Assembly: GCF_013433315.1 (NCBI RefSeq)
Contig: NZ_WXVV01000002.1
Location: 372,001-436,000, forward strand
Direction: 5' to 3'
DNA from: Pseudomonas crudilactis
Lineage (GTDB): Bacteria; Pseudomonadota; Gammaproteobacteria; Pseudomonadales; Pseudomonadaceae
DNA length: 64,000 nucleotides
Position numbers and translations under genes: made by a program. This document shows positions 17,358 to 26,442 of the stretch, piece by piece; position 1 is the first letter of the stretch; each line of letters begins with the position of its first letter. The notes under the pieces were generated by a model. The model had not been told where the DNA came from. It made no database searches and saw nothing but the letters and a program-made list of their open reading frames with translations.

Positions 17358-19424
17358 TCAGCCCAGCTCGACCCGATTGCGCCCCGCATTTTTCGCCCGG
17401 TACAACGCCTGATCGGCTCTTTTCAACACAAGATCGCTGTGTTCTCCGGCACGGAATATCGCCAGTCCCATGGAGATTGTGATCGTCACTCGTTCACCCT
17501 TGAAGTGGAACGGGCAGGCTTCGATGGCGGCGCGCAGGGTTTCCAGCAGCTTGGCGCCGACTGCGGGCGGCGTCCCCGGCATCAACAGAACGAACTCCTC
17601 ACCGCCGAAACGGGCAATGAAGTCCGAGCCGCGCAGACGCTTGCGCAGCACCGTGGCAATGATCTTCAGCACCTTGTCGCCAGCGAGGTGGCCGTAGTTG
17701 TCGTTGATGCGTTTGAAGTGGTCCAGATCGAGCATCGCCAGGCTCAGGGTGTTGCCGTGCTGTTGCCACTGGTTGATCTCATGCTCAAGGCGTTCGCTCC
17801 ACGCGGCGCGATTGGGCAGGCCGGTGAGCGGATCGATCAGGGCTTTCTGCCGCTGTACTTCAAGATGTTCGCGGAAACCCTGGGCTTCCTGCTCCATATG
17901 CGCCACGCGCTCGGACAGGCTTTTCAGCCGCGTGGCGACTTCCTGTTCACGAGCGTCACGCTGCTTCTGGTGCTGGTCCATAGTGCCGAGCAGGCCTTCG
18001 AGGTGGTTCTCCAGCACTTGCTTGAGGTCATCCAGATCTGCAGCTTCCTGCACGCTGGTCTGCAAGCCGTCGACCTGCTCACGGATTTGCGTGTCCATCG
18101 CCCGCGCTGCCGAGCTGTTATCGGCGTGACCTTCACTGGCGGCTTGCAGGTTGCTCTGGAACGCTTCGAGGCGTTCGTTGAGCTGTTGCAGATAGGCTTC
18201 GAATTCATGCTGACCGCTGTCGGTGATCGCCAGCATCAATGTGGCGAGATCGTCGAGGATCGGGATCAGTTCGTACCAGTTCAAGCCGTGCTTGAGCCGT
18301 TCACGCATCGCTTCGGCTTGAGGACGGTGACGTTCGGGCAGGGTCAGGTCGTCGAGCAGCCCGATCAGGGTGTCTTCGATGTGCTTGGCCACCGAGCTGT
18401 AGGACGGCTCCGGGGTGTCCGGCAGGGCGAACAGGATGTCATGTTCGGATTGCTCCGGGTCGATGGCCGCCAGCGCCTGAGCAATCGGTTCGGGTAGGGG
18501 CAGGCTATCGAGGATCAGCGCTGTCCGGTCGCCGGGGTGGGTCAACTCGTCGGGATTGAAGCTGGAGACCCTGACTGGTATCGGCGTGACACTGGGCGCC
18601 ATGGCAACTTCAGGTTCGGCCTGAGCTGCTTCAGCGGCAACGGGCGCTGCTTCGCTGGCGAGGGGTGGTTGAAACGCAACCACGTCAGTTTCCGGCTGAG
18701 GTTCCGAGAGCGGTGGGGGAATCTCAGTCGCGGGCTCGAGTTGTTTGATCACGGGGGCGGTGATGACCGGGCCTGCAACAGCGGCAGTCTGCAAGGGCGC
18801 TGGTTCTGGCTCGGCTTCTGATGCGACAGGCGCTTGCGCATCAGGTGGTGCCGGAGTTGGCGCGGGTGCTTCTGCACTCGAGGCTGGCGCTTCTTCGCTG
18901 TCACGGCTACCAAACAAACGCTGCAACAATCCTGGGCGTCCCGGTTCGGCTGGCGTTTCCAGCTGACTCAACGCCTTGCCCTGCAAGCCGCTGAGTTCAC
19001 TCAGCAGCAATGGCATTTCCCGCGCTGAACCGACGCGGCCATCCAGTTGTTTGGCGAATTTCTTCAGTGGCTGAGCGACTTCACGCGGCAACGGCAAAGC
19101 CTGCAACTGGGTGACCAGCGAGGTCAGCGCGGTACTGACTTGATCGATGCGGGTTTCGCGGCGCTGCTCGGAATCGAGCACGGCTTTTTCCAGGCGCGGC
19201 AGCAGGGCGGCGAGGCCGGCGTCCATGTCGTCGGTGCGCACCACGTCGCGCATCTCTTTCATGCACTGATCAACGACCTTGTCGGTGCCTTCGGCCGCCA
19301 GTGTGCTGCGCACCAGACCGCGACGCAGCAGATCGAGCCTGGCGGCCCATCGCCGTTCAAGCTTGTCCTGTTGTTCGATGCTTTTGAGGTACTTCTCTTT
19401 CCAGCGCTGGGCGTCGTCGCTCAT
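17358..19424 (-). CDS. dgcH: Diguanylate cyclase (GGDEF domain), soluble, long N-terminal region
   Basis: 688 residues without membrane helices. The N-terminal 150 residues are helical. A low-complexity Ala/Pro/Glu stretch spans about 170-270. A helical and coiled-coil region follows, and the GGDEF domain occupies the last ~165 residues (DPLTGLPNRAAWSERL). The active site is GGEEF, and the inhibitory site RGSD lies five residues before it, so product inhibition is expected. It makes c-di-GMP from two GTP. Synteny matches the P. aeruginosa cyclase DgcH (PA5487); the symbol rests on synteny. Confidence 0.82.
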   Translation of the reverse strand: MSDDAQRWKEKYLKSIEQQDKLERRWAARLDLLRRGLVRSTLAAEGTDKVVDQCMKEMRDVVRTDDMDAGLAALLPRLEKAVLDSEQRRETRIDQVSTALTSLVTQLQALPLPREVAQPLKKFAKQLDGRVGSAREMPLLLSELSGLQGKALSQLETPAEPGRPGLLQRLFGSRDSEEAPASSAEAPAPTPAPPDAQAPVASEAEPEPAPLQTAAVAGPVITAPVIKQLEPATEIPPPLSEPQPETDVVAFQPPLASEAAPVAAEAAQAEPEVAMAPSVTPIPVRVSSFNPDELTHPGDRTALILDSLPLPEPIAQALAAIDPEQSEHDILFALPDTPEPSYSSVAKHIEDTLIGLLDDLTLPERHRPQAEAMRERLKHGLNWYELIPILDDLATLMLAITDSGQHEFEAYLQQLNERLEAFQSNLQAASEGHADNSSAARAMDTQIREQVDGLQTSVQEAADLDDLKQVLENHLEGLLGTMDQHQKQRDAREQEVATRLKSLSERVAHMEQEAQGFREHLEVQRQKALIDPLTGLPNRAAWSERLEHEINQWQQHGNTLSLAMLDLDHFKRINDNYGHLAGDKVLKIIATVLRKRLRGSDFIARFGGEEFVLLMPGTPPAVGAKLLETLRAAIEACPFHFKGERVTITISMGLAIFRAGEHSDLVLKRADQALYRAKNAGRNRVELG

Positions 19425-20299
19425 TCAGGCTTTCCGCGAGGGGCAGGACTCAACGCGGGCAATGCATCGGCCGTGAGCGAACCCGGCAGACGAATCTCTA
19501 CCGCGACCGGCAGGTGATCGGAAATCGGTTGGGCCAGCACTTCGACCTTTTCCAGGGTCAGGGTCGGGCTGAGCAAAATATGATCAAGGCAACGCTGAGG
19601 ACGCCAGCTGGGGAATGTTGCTTCCACCTGCGGGGCCAGCAGGCCGAGATCGCGTAACGGAGAATGTTGCAGCAGATCGCTGGCATGGGTGTTCATGTCG
19701 CCCATCAGCACTTGATGTTTATAGCCACCGATCAGCTCACGAATATAGGCCAGTTGCAGGCTGCGGGTTCGCGCGCCAAGGGCCAGGTGCATCATCACCA
19801 CCACCAATGCCTCCGGACCTTCGCCGAAGCGCAGCAGAATTGCGCCGCGACCTTTCGGGCCGGGCAGCGGGTGATCTTCGATCGCCGACGGTTTCAGGCG
19901 ACTGAGCACGCCATTGCTGTGCTGGGCCAGCCGACCGAGGTTGCGATTGAGTTGTTGGTACCAGTAGGGGAAGGCGCCGAGATGGGCCAGATGTTCCACC
20001 TGATTGACGTAGCCCGAACGGAGGCTGCCGCCATCGGCTTCCTGCAGCGCGACCAGATCGAAGTCGCCCAGCAAGTCACCGATCTTTTGCAGATTGCCTG
20101 AGCGCCCGGTGTGCGGCAGCAGATGCTGCCAGCTACGGGTCAGGTAATGCCGGTAGCGCTCGGTGCTGATGCCGACCTGGATATTGAAACTGAGCAAGCG
20201 CAGACGCTGGTCTGCGGGCAGGCCCGTGGACTCCAGGTGATGCTCGTTGACCTGCGGATCATGCAGGCCAACGATGCGTTCAGACTTCCAGCGGCGCAT
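19421..20299 (-). CDS. Endonuclease/exonuclease/phosphatase (EEP) family protein
   Basis: 292 residues, overlapping the cyclase start by 4 bp (ATGA), so translation is coupled. EEP superfamily motifs: LSFNIQVG (metal-binding Asn), LVALQEAD (Glu), GDMNTH, RCLDHILLSP and the final SDHLPV (catalytic Asp-His). No signal peptide, so it is cytoplasmic. The family cleaves phosphodiesters in DNA, lipids or nucleotides; the substrate cannot be told here. The link to the cyclase suggests a shared regulon. Confidence 0.83.
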   Translation of the reverse strand: MRRWKSERIVGLHDPQVNEHHLESTGLPADQRLRLLSFNIQVGISTERYRHYLTRSWQHLLPHTGRSGNLQKIGDLLGDFDLVALQEADGGSLRSGYVNQVEHLAHLGAFPYWYQQLNRNLGRLAQHSNGVLSRLKPSAIEDHPLPGPKGRGAILLRFGEGPEALVVVMMHLALGARTRSLQLAYIRELIGGYKHQVLMGDMNTHASDLLQHSPLRDLGLLAPQVEATFPSWRPQRCLDHILLSPTLTLEKVEVLAQPISDHLPVAVEIRLPGSLTADALPALSPAPRGKPE

Positions 20300-20313
20300 G
20301 GCGGATGCCGCGC

Positions 20314-20955
20314 TTAGTTGGCAGCAGCCTTGGTTGCCGCTCGCTCTTTGGCGACCAGTTGGTCAGCCAGTTGCAGCGCTTGCTCGGCACCACCGGCGGA
20401 GCCGATGTCGAAGCGGTACTTGCCGTTGACGATCATGGTTGGCACGCCAGTAATTTCATACTTCTTGGCCAGTTCACGGGCCTTGACGATCTGACCTTTG
20501 ATGGCGAACGAGTCGAAGGTGGCGAGGAATTTATCCTTGTCCACGCCTTGGGTGGCGAGGAAGTCAGCCATGTCGTTCTTGTCGGTCAGCTTCTTGTGTT
20601 CTTTCTGGATTGCGTTGAACACGGCGTTGTGAACCTTGTGCTCGACACCCATGGCTTCGAGAGTCAGGAACATCTGGCCGTGAGCGTCCCATGGGCCGCC
20701 GAACATGGCTGGAATACGCACGAAGTTGACGTCCTTGGGCAGTTTTTCAACCCATGGGTTGATCACCGGTTCAAACGCGTAGCAATGCGGGCAGCCATAC
20801 CAGAACAGCTCGACCACTTCGATCTTGCCAGGCTCTGCCACCGGCACCGGGTTGGCCAGTTCGACATAAGGGGCGGCAGGGGCTTCGGCGGCTTGAGCGG
20901 TCACGCCGAACAGGCTGGCAGCGACGAGGGCGGCGCTGATGATCAGATTACGCAT
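20314..20955 (-). CDS. dsbA: Thiol:disulfide interchange protein DsbA
   Basis: 213 residues. Signal peptide about 1-22 (AQAA). Active site C55-PHC58 inside FWYGCPHCYAFEP, cis-proline loop GVPTMIVNGKY near 150. It oxidises cysteines in exported proteins in the periplasm and is recycled by DsbB. Downstream of the cytochrome c genes, as in P. aeruginosa PA5489. Confidence 0.95.
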   Translation of the reverse strand: MRNLIISAALVAASLFGVTAQAAEAPAAPYVELANPVPVAEPGKIEVVELFWYGCPHCYAFEPVINPWVEKLPKDVNFVRIPAMFGGPWDAHGQMFLTLEAMGVEHKVHNAVFNAIQKEHKKLTDKNDMADFLATQGVDKDKFLATFDSFAIKGQIVKARELAKKYEITGVPTMIVNGKYRFDIGSAGGAEQALQLADQLVAKERAATKAAAN

Positions 20956-21049
20956 GCTTTACTCCTGGACAATTTGGGTCGCCTCGCGCGACCTGTTTTC
21001 AGACAGATCCTGGCGGGCATGAGTTCTGTAGTGTAACGGTAGCGGCCAC

Positions 21050-21078
21050 AAAAAAGGGCGGCCAAAGCCACCCTTTTT
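21050..21078. terminator. Bidirectional terminator between cytochrome c4 and dsbA
   Basis: Stem AAAGGGTGGC/GCCGCCCTTT (one mismatch-type pair) with A- and T-runs on both sides, giving T6 on the minus strand. It lies after the cytochrome c4 gene and about 95 nt before dsbA, so dsbA probably has its own promoter. Confidence 0.75.
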
Positions 21079-21142
21079 ATACTTGCTGCGACGGATTAAT
21101 CGAGCGTTAACGTTGCCCGAGATCTATCGCCGCCAAGTGCGC

Positions 21143-21754
21143 TTAGTGCAGACCTTGAATGTAGCTGGAGACCGCAGCGATGTCTTCGTCGCTCAGGCGC
21201 TTGGCGATGGTCTGCATGGTCATCGTGTCGCCGTCGTTGTTGCGGCCGCCTTCTTCCTTGCGGAAATCGGTCAGTTGCTTGGCGATGTATTGAGCGTGTT
21301 GGCCACCCAGGTGCGGGAAGCCGGCAGCGGCGTTGCCGGCGCCGTTCGGCGAGTGACAACCGGTGCAAGCGGGCAGGCCCTTGGCGAGGTTGCCGCCACG
21401 GAACAGCGCTTCACCGCGAGCGACGATCTTCGGATCGGCGGCGCCGACGCTGCCTTTCTGGCTGGCGAAGTAGGCGGCGATATCGGCCAGGTCCTGATCG
21501 CTCAGGTTGGTCAGCAGGCCGGTCATTTCCAGAACGGTGCGCTTGCCCGACTTGATGTCGTGCAGTTGCTTGGTCAGGTAGCGTTCACCTTGACCGGCCA
21601 GTTTCGGAAAGTTTGGCGCCATGCTGTTGCCGTCCGGGCCATGGCAGGCTCCGCAAACGGCGGCTTTTGCCTGGCCCGCTGCGGCATCACCGGCAGCATG
21701 GGCGAAGCCTGAAATTCCCACGGTCAACAGCAGACTCACGATCAATTTGTTCAT
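21143..21754 (-). CDS. cc4: Cytochrome c4 (diheme)
   Basis: 203 residues. Signal peptide ending AHA (residue 20). Two heme sites: C34-GA-C37-H38 and C130-TG-C133-H134, one in each of two similar cytochrome halves. The axial methionines are in NSMAPNFP and in the DTMTMQTIAK segment. It is a periplasmic or membrane-associated electron carrier delivering electrons to terminal oxidases such as cbb3. Confidence 0.92.
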   Translation of the reverse strand: MNKLIVSLLLTVGISGFAHAAGDAAAGQAKAAVCGACHGPDGNSMAPNFPKLAGQGERYLTKQLHDIKSGKRTVLEMTGLLTNLSDQDLADIAAYFASQKGSVGAADPKIVARGEALFRGGNLAKGLPACTGCHSPNGAGNAAAGFPHLGGQHAQYIAKQLTDFRKEEGGRNNDGDTMTMQTIAKRLSDEDIAAVSSYIQGLH

Positions 21755-21797
21755 CAGCTAATCCAACTACGGCTAAGGGTTAAGTTATGGACCGGGC

Positions 21798-22088
21798 TTA
21801 CTCGCTCATCCAAAGGATGATGGCTTGGTAATCCTCGGCACTGCAGTCCATGCACAAACCACGCGGCGGCATCGCCTTGAAACCCTGGGTCACGTGTTGC
21901 ACCAGCGTCCCCATACCTTTCGCCAACCTCGGCGTCCAAGCTTCCTGATCGCCTCTTTCGGGCGCCATGGGTAGTTGGCCGGAATGACAGGCACCACAAA
22001 CACGGTTGTACACAGCTTCCGGATCCTGTGTAGCCTGTGCGCTGTAAAGCGGCATCAAGACTCCGGCAGCCAGCAGCCATTTCGTCAT
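21798..22088 (-). CDS. Cytochrome c5 family protein (monoheme)
   Basis: 96 residues. Signal peptide about 1-19. Heme site C31-GA-C34-H35, axial Met73 in AMPPRG, and a C79/C82 pair (CMDC) that forms the disulfide typical of cytochrome c5. Upstream of cc4 on the same strand with a 43-nt gap, so both carriers are probably made together. Divergent from engB. Confidence 0.9.
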   Translation of the reverse strand: MTKWLLAAGVLMPLYSAQATQDPEAVYNRVCGACHSGQLPMAPERGDQEAWTPRLAKGMGTLVQHVTQGFKAMPPRGLCMDCSAEDYQAIILWMSE

Positions 22089-22279
22089 AAAACGACCTTT
22101 TCAGGGTTGAGAGCGTTCTGCGTTCTAATGCGCAATCAAAGTCTGTCGCTCTCGTGAACTTCATCCTTCGCTGGGACAAAGCACACACAAAATCTGCGGC
22201 ATTATATACTGGCGTCACTGAAACGGAAGCGACACCGCGTTCCGCGCCCAATCCCGGCGCCGCCCACATCGGAAATCCC

Positions 22280-22924
22280 ATGCAACTCAAGAATCCCATC
22301 CTCGGCCTGTGCCAACAGTCCACGTTCATGCTCAGTGCCGCCAAAGTCGATCAATGCCCTGACGACGAAGGCTTCGAAGTAGCGTTTGCCGGTCGTTCCA
22401 ACGCCGGCAAATCCAGCGCGCTGAACACTTTGACTCACGCCAGCCTGGCGCGTACCTCGAAAACCCCGGGTCGCACACAGCTGTTGAACTTCTTCAAGCT
22501 AGACGAAGATCGCCGTCTGGTCGACCTGCCGGGTTACGGTTACGCAAAAGTACCGATCCCGCTGAAGATGCACTGGCAGCGTCACCTTGAGGCTTACCTC
22601 GGTGGCCGCGAGAGTTTGAAGGGTTTGATTCTGATGATGGACATCCGTCATCCAATGACCGACTTCGACCTGCTGATGCTCGACTGGGCCGTTGCGGCCG
22701 GCATGCCGATGCACATCCTGCTGACCAAGGCCGACAAACTGACCTACGGCGCAGCCAAGAACACCCTGCTCAAAGTACAGTCGGAAATCCGCAAGGGATG
22801 GGGCGACCTGGTCACCATCCAGCTGTTCTCCGCGCCAAAACGCATGGGCCTGGAAGAGGCCTACACTGTATTGGCCGGCTGGATGGAACTGGCTGACAAA
22901 GGCGCTGAATTGCCTGCTGAGTAA
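22280..22924 (+). CDS. engB: Ribosome biogenesis GTPase EngB (YihA/YsxC)
   Basis: Start chosen at [10 protein letters not shown] (ATG 22280), giving 214 residues, the family size. The upstream in-frame 42 residues have no similarity. G1 GRSNAGKSS (38-46), G2 [10 protein letters not shown]3 [11 protein letters not shown]4 LTKADK. It binds GTP and assists assembly of the large ribosomal subunit; essential in many bacteria. It is convergent with ersA and polA. Confidence 0.94.
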   Translation: MQLKNPILGLCQQSTFMLSAAKVDQCPDDEGFEVAFAGRSNAGKSSALNTLTHASLARTSKTPGRTQLLNFFKLDEDRRLVDLPGYGYAKVPIPLKMHWQRHLEAYLGGRESLKGLILMMDIRHPMTDFDLLMLDWAVAAGMPMHILLTKADKLTYGAAKNTLLKVQSEIRKGWGDLVTIQLFSAPKRMGLEEAYTVLAGWMELADKGAELPAE

Positions 22925-22933
22925 ATCGCAGGC

Positions 22934-23064
22934 AAAAAAAGCCCCGGATTTCATTGGGGAGGGAGAAATTCCGGGGTTTAAGTTCCGAACCGCTAGGGCG
23001 GGGTTCAGATATCTGCCAACACTTAACACAACATAGGAGCATCGAAGGGCTTCACCAGCCATTC
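22934..23064 (-). ncRNA. ersA: Small RNA ErsA (Spot 42-position sRNA)
   Basis: It lies between polA and engB on the polA strand, the place of Spot 42 in E. coli and ErsA in P. aeruginosa. A strong rho-independent terminator (CCCCGGAATTTC / GAAATCCGGGG, then seven T at 22934-22940) ends it. A sigma-22/RpoE-type promoter fits upstream: GAACTA at 23098-23093, a 17-nt spacer and TCAGA at 23075-23071. The predicted start near 23064 gives about 131 nt, close to the known 132 nt of ErsA. ErsA acts with Hfq on mRNAs such as algC and oprD. The assignment rests on locus, size and promoter, not on an alignment. Confidence 0.82.
22936..22978 (-). terminator. Rho-independent terminator of ersA
   Basis: GC-rich stem with one bulged A and a 12-nt loop, followed on the minus strand by CTTTTTTT. 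Read on the plus strand it may also help end engB mRNA, although only TTT follows there. Confidence 0.85.
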
Positions 23065-23070
23065 AGTATC

Positions 23071-23098
23071 TCTGAGTGGTGTCCTTCCAGATTAGTTC
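23071..23098 (-). promoter_or_regulatory. Putative sigma-22 (AlgU/RpoE) promoter of ersA
   Basis: -35 GAACTA and -10 TCAGA separated by 17 nt, close to the envelope-stress consensus GAACTT-N16/17-TCTGA. This fits the known AlgU control of ersA in P. aeruginosa. Confidence 0.65.
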
Positions 23099-23164
23099 AG
23101 ATTTTTTTCAAAAAGCTTTGGAATAATCCCAAGCGCTTTTCGAAATAAGCAGGTTTTACTGGCG

Positions 23165-23189
23165 TTGCCGCGACATCAGGTCGCGGCAA
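23165..23189 (-). terminator. Hairpin after polA
   Basis: Perfect 10-bp stem TTGCCGCGAC/GTCGCGGCAA with a 5-nt loop, starting 17 nt after the polA stop. No T-run follows, so it may protect the mRNA end or act as a weak terminator. Confidence 0.5.
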
Positions 23190-23205
23190 ACCGTGTTCAA
23201 AAGGC

Positions 23206-26010
23206 TCAGTGAGCCTCATCCCAATTGTTGCCCACACCCACTTCGACCAGCAGCGGCACATCCAGTTTCGCCGCTTCGCTCATGTGCACGCGGATCTCGG
23301 CACTGACCTGTTCGACCAGATCCTCACGAACCTCCAGCACCAGTTCATCGTGCACCTGCAAGATGACTCTGGCGTCCAGCCCGGACGTCGCCAGCCAGTT
23401 ATCCACCGCCACCATGGCTTTCTTGATGATGTCGGCGGCCGTGCCCTGCATCGGCGCGTTGATCGCCGTGCGCTCGGCGGCAGCGCGTTCCTGCGGCTTG
23501 TTCGAGTTGATCTCCGGCAAATACAGACGACGACCGAAGAACGTCTCTACATAACCCTGATCCGCCGCCTGCGCGCGGGTGCGATCCATGTACTCGCGAA
23601 CCCCCGGATAGCGGGCGAAGTAGGTGTCGATGTAAGCCTTGGCGGTCTTGGTGTCGACGCCGATGTCCTTGCCGAGTTTTTGTGCGCCCATGCCATAGAT
23701 CAGGCCAAAGTTGATCGCCTTGGCGCCACGGCGTTGGTCGGAGGTCACTTCGTTGAGTTCGACCTTGAACACTTCGGCAGCGGTGGCGGTGTGCACGTCC
23801 AGATTGTTGCGGAAGGCGTTCATCAGGCCTTCGTCCTTGGACAGGTGCGCCATGATCCGCAGTTCGATCTGCGAATAGTCCGCCGCGAGCAGTTTGTAGC
23901 CTTTCGGCGCGACGAACGCCTGACGAATGCGCCGGCCTTCAGCGGTGCGCACCGGGATGTTCTGCAGGTTTGGATCGCTTGAGGACAAGCGACCGGTCGA
24001 CGCTACAGCCTGATGGTACGAGGTGTGAATACGCCCGGTACGCGGGTTGATCTGCTCCGGCAGGCGATCGGTGTAAGTGCTTTTCAGCTTGCTCATCGAT
24101 CGATGCTCCATCAGCACCTTCGGCAAGCGGTGATCGTCTTCGGCGAGTTTCGCCAACACTTCTTCAGCGGTGGACGGTTGGCCCTTGGCGGTCTTCTTCA
24201 ATACTGGCAGGCCGAGTTTCTCGTAGAGAATCACGCCCAGTTGTTTCGGCGAGCCAAGGTTGAATTCTTCCCCGGCGATCTCGAACGCTTCGCGCTCAAG
24301 TGCGACCATTTTGTTGCCCAGTTCGATGCTCTGGATGCCGAGCAGCTCCGCGTCGACGAACGCGCCCTGGCGTTCGATGCGCGCGAGAACCGGCACCAGC
24401 GGAATCTCGATGTCGGTCAAAACGCTGGCCAGACTCGGGATGGCGCTGAGCTTTTCGAACAGCGTCTGGTGCAAGCGCAGGGTGATGTCGGCATCTTCGG
24501 CGGCGTACGGGCCGGCCTGTTCCAGCGCGATCTGGTCGAAGGTCAGCTGCTTGGCGCCTTTGCCGGCGATGTCCTGGAAGCTCACGGTGGTGTGATCCAG
24601 GTACTTCTGCGCGAGGCTGTCCATGTCGTGGCGGGTGGCGGTGGAGTTGAGCACGTAAGACTCAAGCATCGTGTCGAAGGCGATGCCGCGCACGGTAATG
24701 CCTTGGCTCTGATCACCGCCGATGGCGCAGTTGGCCAGAATGTTCATGTCGAACTTGGCGTGCTGACCGACCTTGAGCTTGCTCGGGTCTTCGAGAATCG
24801 GCTTGAGTGCGCGCAGCACGGTGTCGCGATCCAGCTGCTCCGGCACGCCGATGTAGGAGTGGGTCAGCGGAATGTAGGCGGCTTCGTTGGCCTGCACGGC
24901 GAAGGACAGACCGACCAGTTGCGCCTGCTGCGCATCGATGCCGGTGGTTTCGGTGTCGAAGGCGAAAAGTTTGGCGTTGTTGAGTTTTTCCAGCCAGACG
25001 TCGAAACGTGCCTGATCGAGGATGGTTTCGTAAGCGGCTTCAGCGGGAGCGGCAAGCGCTTCTTCCGCTGGAGTGCTGAACAGATCGCCGGCCGGCGCTG
25101 GTTCGGCAGCAGTGCTCAGTTCCAGACGTTTGGCGTCGCGATCGAGATCGTTGATCCAGCTTTTGAATTCCAGCAGCGAGTACAGCTCGTAGAGCTTGGC
25201 CGGGTCTTCTGCGCCCATTTGCAGATCGTCGAGTTCGACGTCCAGCGGCACGTCGACCTTGATGGTCGCCAGTTGATAGGAGAGGAAGGCCATCTCCTTA
25301 TGTTCTTCAAGCTTGGCCGGCAGGGTTTTCGCGCCGCGAATCGGCAGGGTCGGGACGATGTCGAGATTGGCGTACAGCTCGGTGAGGCCGCCGTTGACCC
25401 CGACCAGCAGGCCGGACGCGGTTTTCGGGCCGATGCCCGGAACGCCCGGAATGTTGTCGGACGAATCGCCCATCAGCGCCAGATAATCGATGATCTGCTC
25501 CGGTGCGACGCCGAATTTCTCCTTCACGCCTTCCACGTCCATCGAACTACCGGACATGGTGTTGACCAAGGTAATGTGGCCATCGACCAATTGCGCCATG
25601 TCTTTATCGCCGGTGGAGATGACCACCGGGCGATCCGCCGCTGCGCTGCTGCGGGCGAGAGTGCCGATCACGTCGTCGGCTTCGACGCCTTCCACGCACA
25701 GCAGCGGGAAGCCGAGGGCGATCACGCTCTGGTGCAGCGGCTCGATCTGCACGCGCATGTCGTCGGGCATGCTCGGGCGATTGGCTTTGTATTCGGCGTA
25801 CATCTCATCGCGAAATGTCCCACCCTTGGCGTCGAACACCACGGCGAACGGGCTGTCCGGGTACTGCTTGCGCAGACTCTTGAGCATGTTCAACACGCCT
25901 TTGACCGCACCGGTCGGCAGGCCTTTGGAGGTGGTCAGTGGTGGCAGCGCGTGAAAGGCGCGGTACAGGTAAGACGAACCGTCCACCAGGACGAGGGGGG
26001 CTTGGCTCAT
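23206..26010 (-). CDS. polA: DNA polymerase I
   Basis: Start at [22 protein letters not shown] (ATG 26010), 934 residues (E. coli 928). Domains in order: 5'-3' exonuclease (about 1-290, [18 protein letters not shown]), 3'-5' exonuclease (about 340-530, with an intact FDTETTG motif, so proofreading is expected), and polymerase ([37 protein letters not shown]). It fills gaps in repair and removes RNA primers. It is divergent from the DUF2782 gene. Confidence 0.97.
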   Translation of the reverse strand: MSQAPLVLVDGSSYLYRAFHALPPLTTSKGLPTGAVKGVLNMLKSLRKQYPDSPFAVVFDAKGGTFRDEMYAEYKANRPSMPDDMRVQIEPLHQSVIALGFPLLCVEGVEADDVIGTLARSSAAADRPVVISTGDKDMAQLVDGHITLVNTMSGSSMDVEGVKEKFGVAPEQIIDYLALMGDSSDNIPGVPGIGPKTASGLLVGVNGGLTELYANLDIVPTLPIRGAKTLPAKLEEHKEMAFLSYQLATIKVDVPLDVELDDLQMGAEDPAKLYELYSLLEFKSWINDLDRDAKRLELSTAAEPAPAGDLFSTPAEEALAAPAEAAYETILDQARFDVWLEKLNNAKLFAFDTETTGIDAQQAQLVGLSFAVQANEAAYIPLTHSYIGVPEQLDRDTVLRALKPILEDPSKLKVGQHAKFDMNILANCAIGGDQSQGITVRGIAFDTMLESYVLNSTATRHDMDSLAQKYLDHTTVSFQDIAGKGAKQLTFDQIALEQAGPYAAEDADITLRLHQTLFEKLSAIPSLASVLTDIEIPLVPVLARIERQGAFVDAELLGIQSIELGNKMVALEREAFEIAGEEFNLGSPKQLGVILYEKLGLPVLKKTAKGQPSTAEEVLAKLAEDDHRLPKVLMEHRSMSKLKSTYTDRLPEQINPRTGRIHTSYHQAVASTGRLSSSDPNLQNIPVRTAEGRRIRQAFVAPKGYKLLAADYSQIELRIMAHLSKDEGLMNAFRNNLDVHTATAAEVFKVELNEVTSDQRRGAKAINFGLIYGMGAQKLGKDIGVDTKTAKAYIDTYFARYPGVREYMDRTRAQAADQGYVETFFGRRLYLPEINSNKPQERAAAERTAINAPMQGTAADIIKKAMVAVDNWLATSGLDARVILQVHDELVLEVREDLVEQVSAEIRVHMSEAAKLDVPLLVEVGVGNNWDEAH

Positions 26011-26084
26011 GAGCAGGATCAACCTTTTCGGCGGGTCCGGCGCTAGAATAGCGGGACCGTTGACGACAAAGGGACAAGGTTATC

Positions 26085-26381
26085 ATGCGTACGTTAAATC
26101 GCTTGCTGCTGGTCGGTCTGATTGCTGCCTCACCGTTGGCCGCGATGGCGGCGGATGATGCGCCGTCAAAGGAGCCGGAAGTTACCATTAACACGCACAC
26201 GGAAGGCGACAAGGTTATCCAGGAATACAGTCGCAGTGGTTTCGTCTATGCGATCAAGGTCACGCCAAAGGGTGGCAAACCGTATTTCCTGGTGCGCGCC
26301 GATGGTACGGACGCGAACTACATTCGCTCCGACCAGCCGGATATGCTGATTCCGTCGTGGGAAATCTTTACCTGGAAGTAA
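26085..26381 (+). CDS. DUF2782 family periplasmic protein
   Basis: 98 residues with a signal peptide (AAMAAD, cleavage near 22). The body has the family segments EVTINTHTEGDKVIQEYSRSG and a C-terminal QPDMLIPSWEIFTWK. The same gene follows polA in P. aeruginosa (PA5494). Function unknown; upstream of thrB on the same strand. Confidence 0.88.
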   Translation: MRTLNRLLLVGLIAASPLAAMAADDAPSKEPEVTINTHTEGDKVIQEYSRSGFVYAIKVTPKGGKPYFLVRADGTDANYIRSDQPDMLIPSWEIFTWK

Positions 26382-26442
26382 GTTTCCTGACTTTTAATCG
26401 GCGCTACGCGGTCGTGGCGCCTGAACTGAGCAGTTTTTAACC

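Noticed and set aside
18537..18966. Repetitive Ala/Pro/Glu-coding stretch in the GGDEF gene considered as a DNA repeat
   Set aside because: It is low-complexity linker coding sequence without exact repeated units.
24013..26046. 677-codon open frame on the plus strand opposite polA
   Set aside because: Shadow of the well-supported polA gene; biased composition without domains or a ribosome site.
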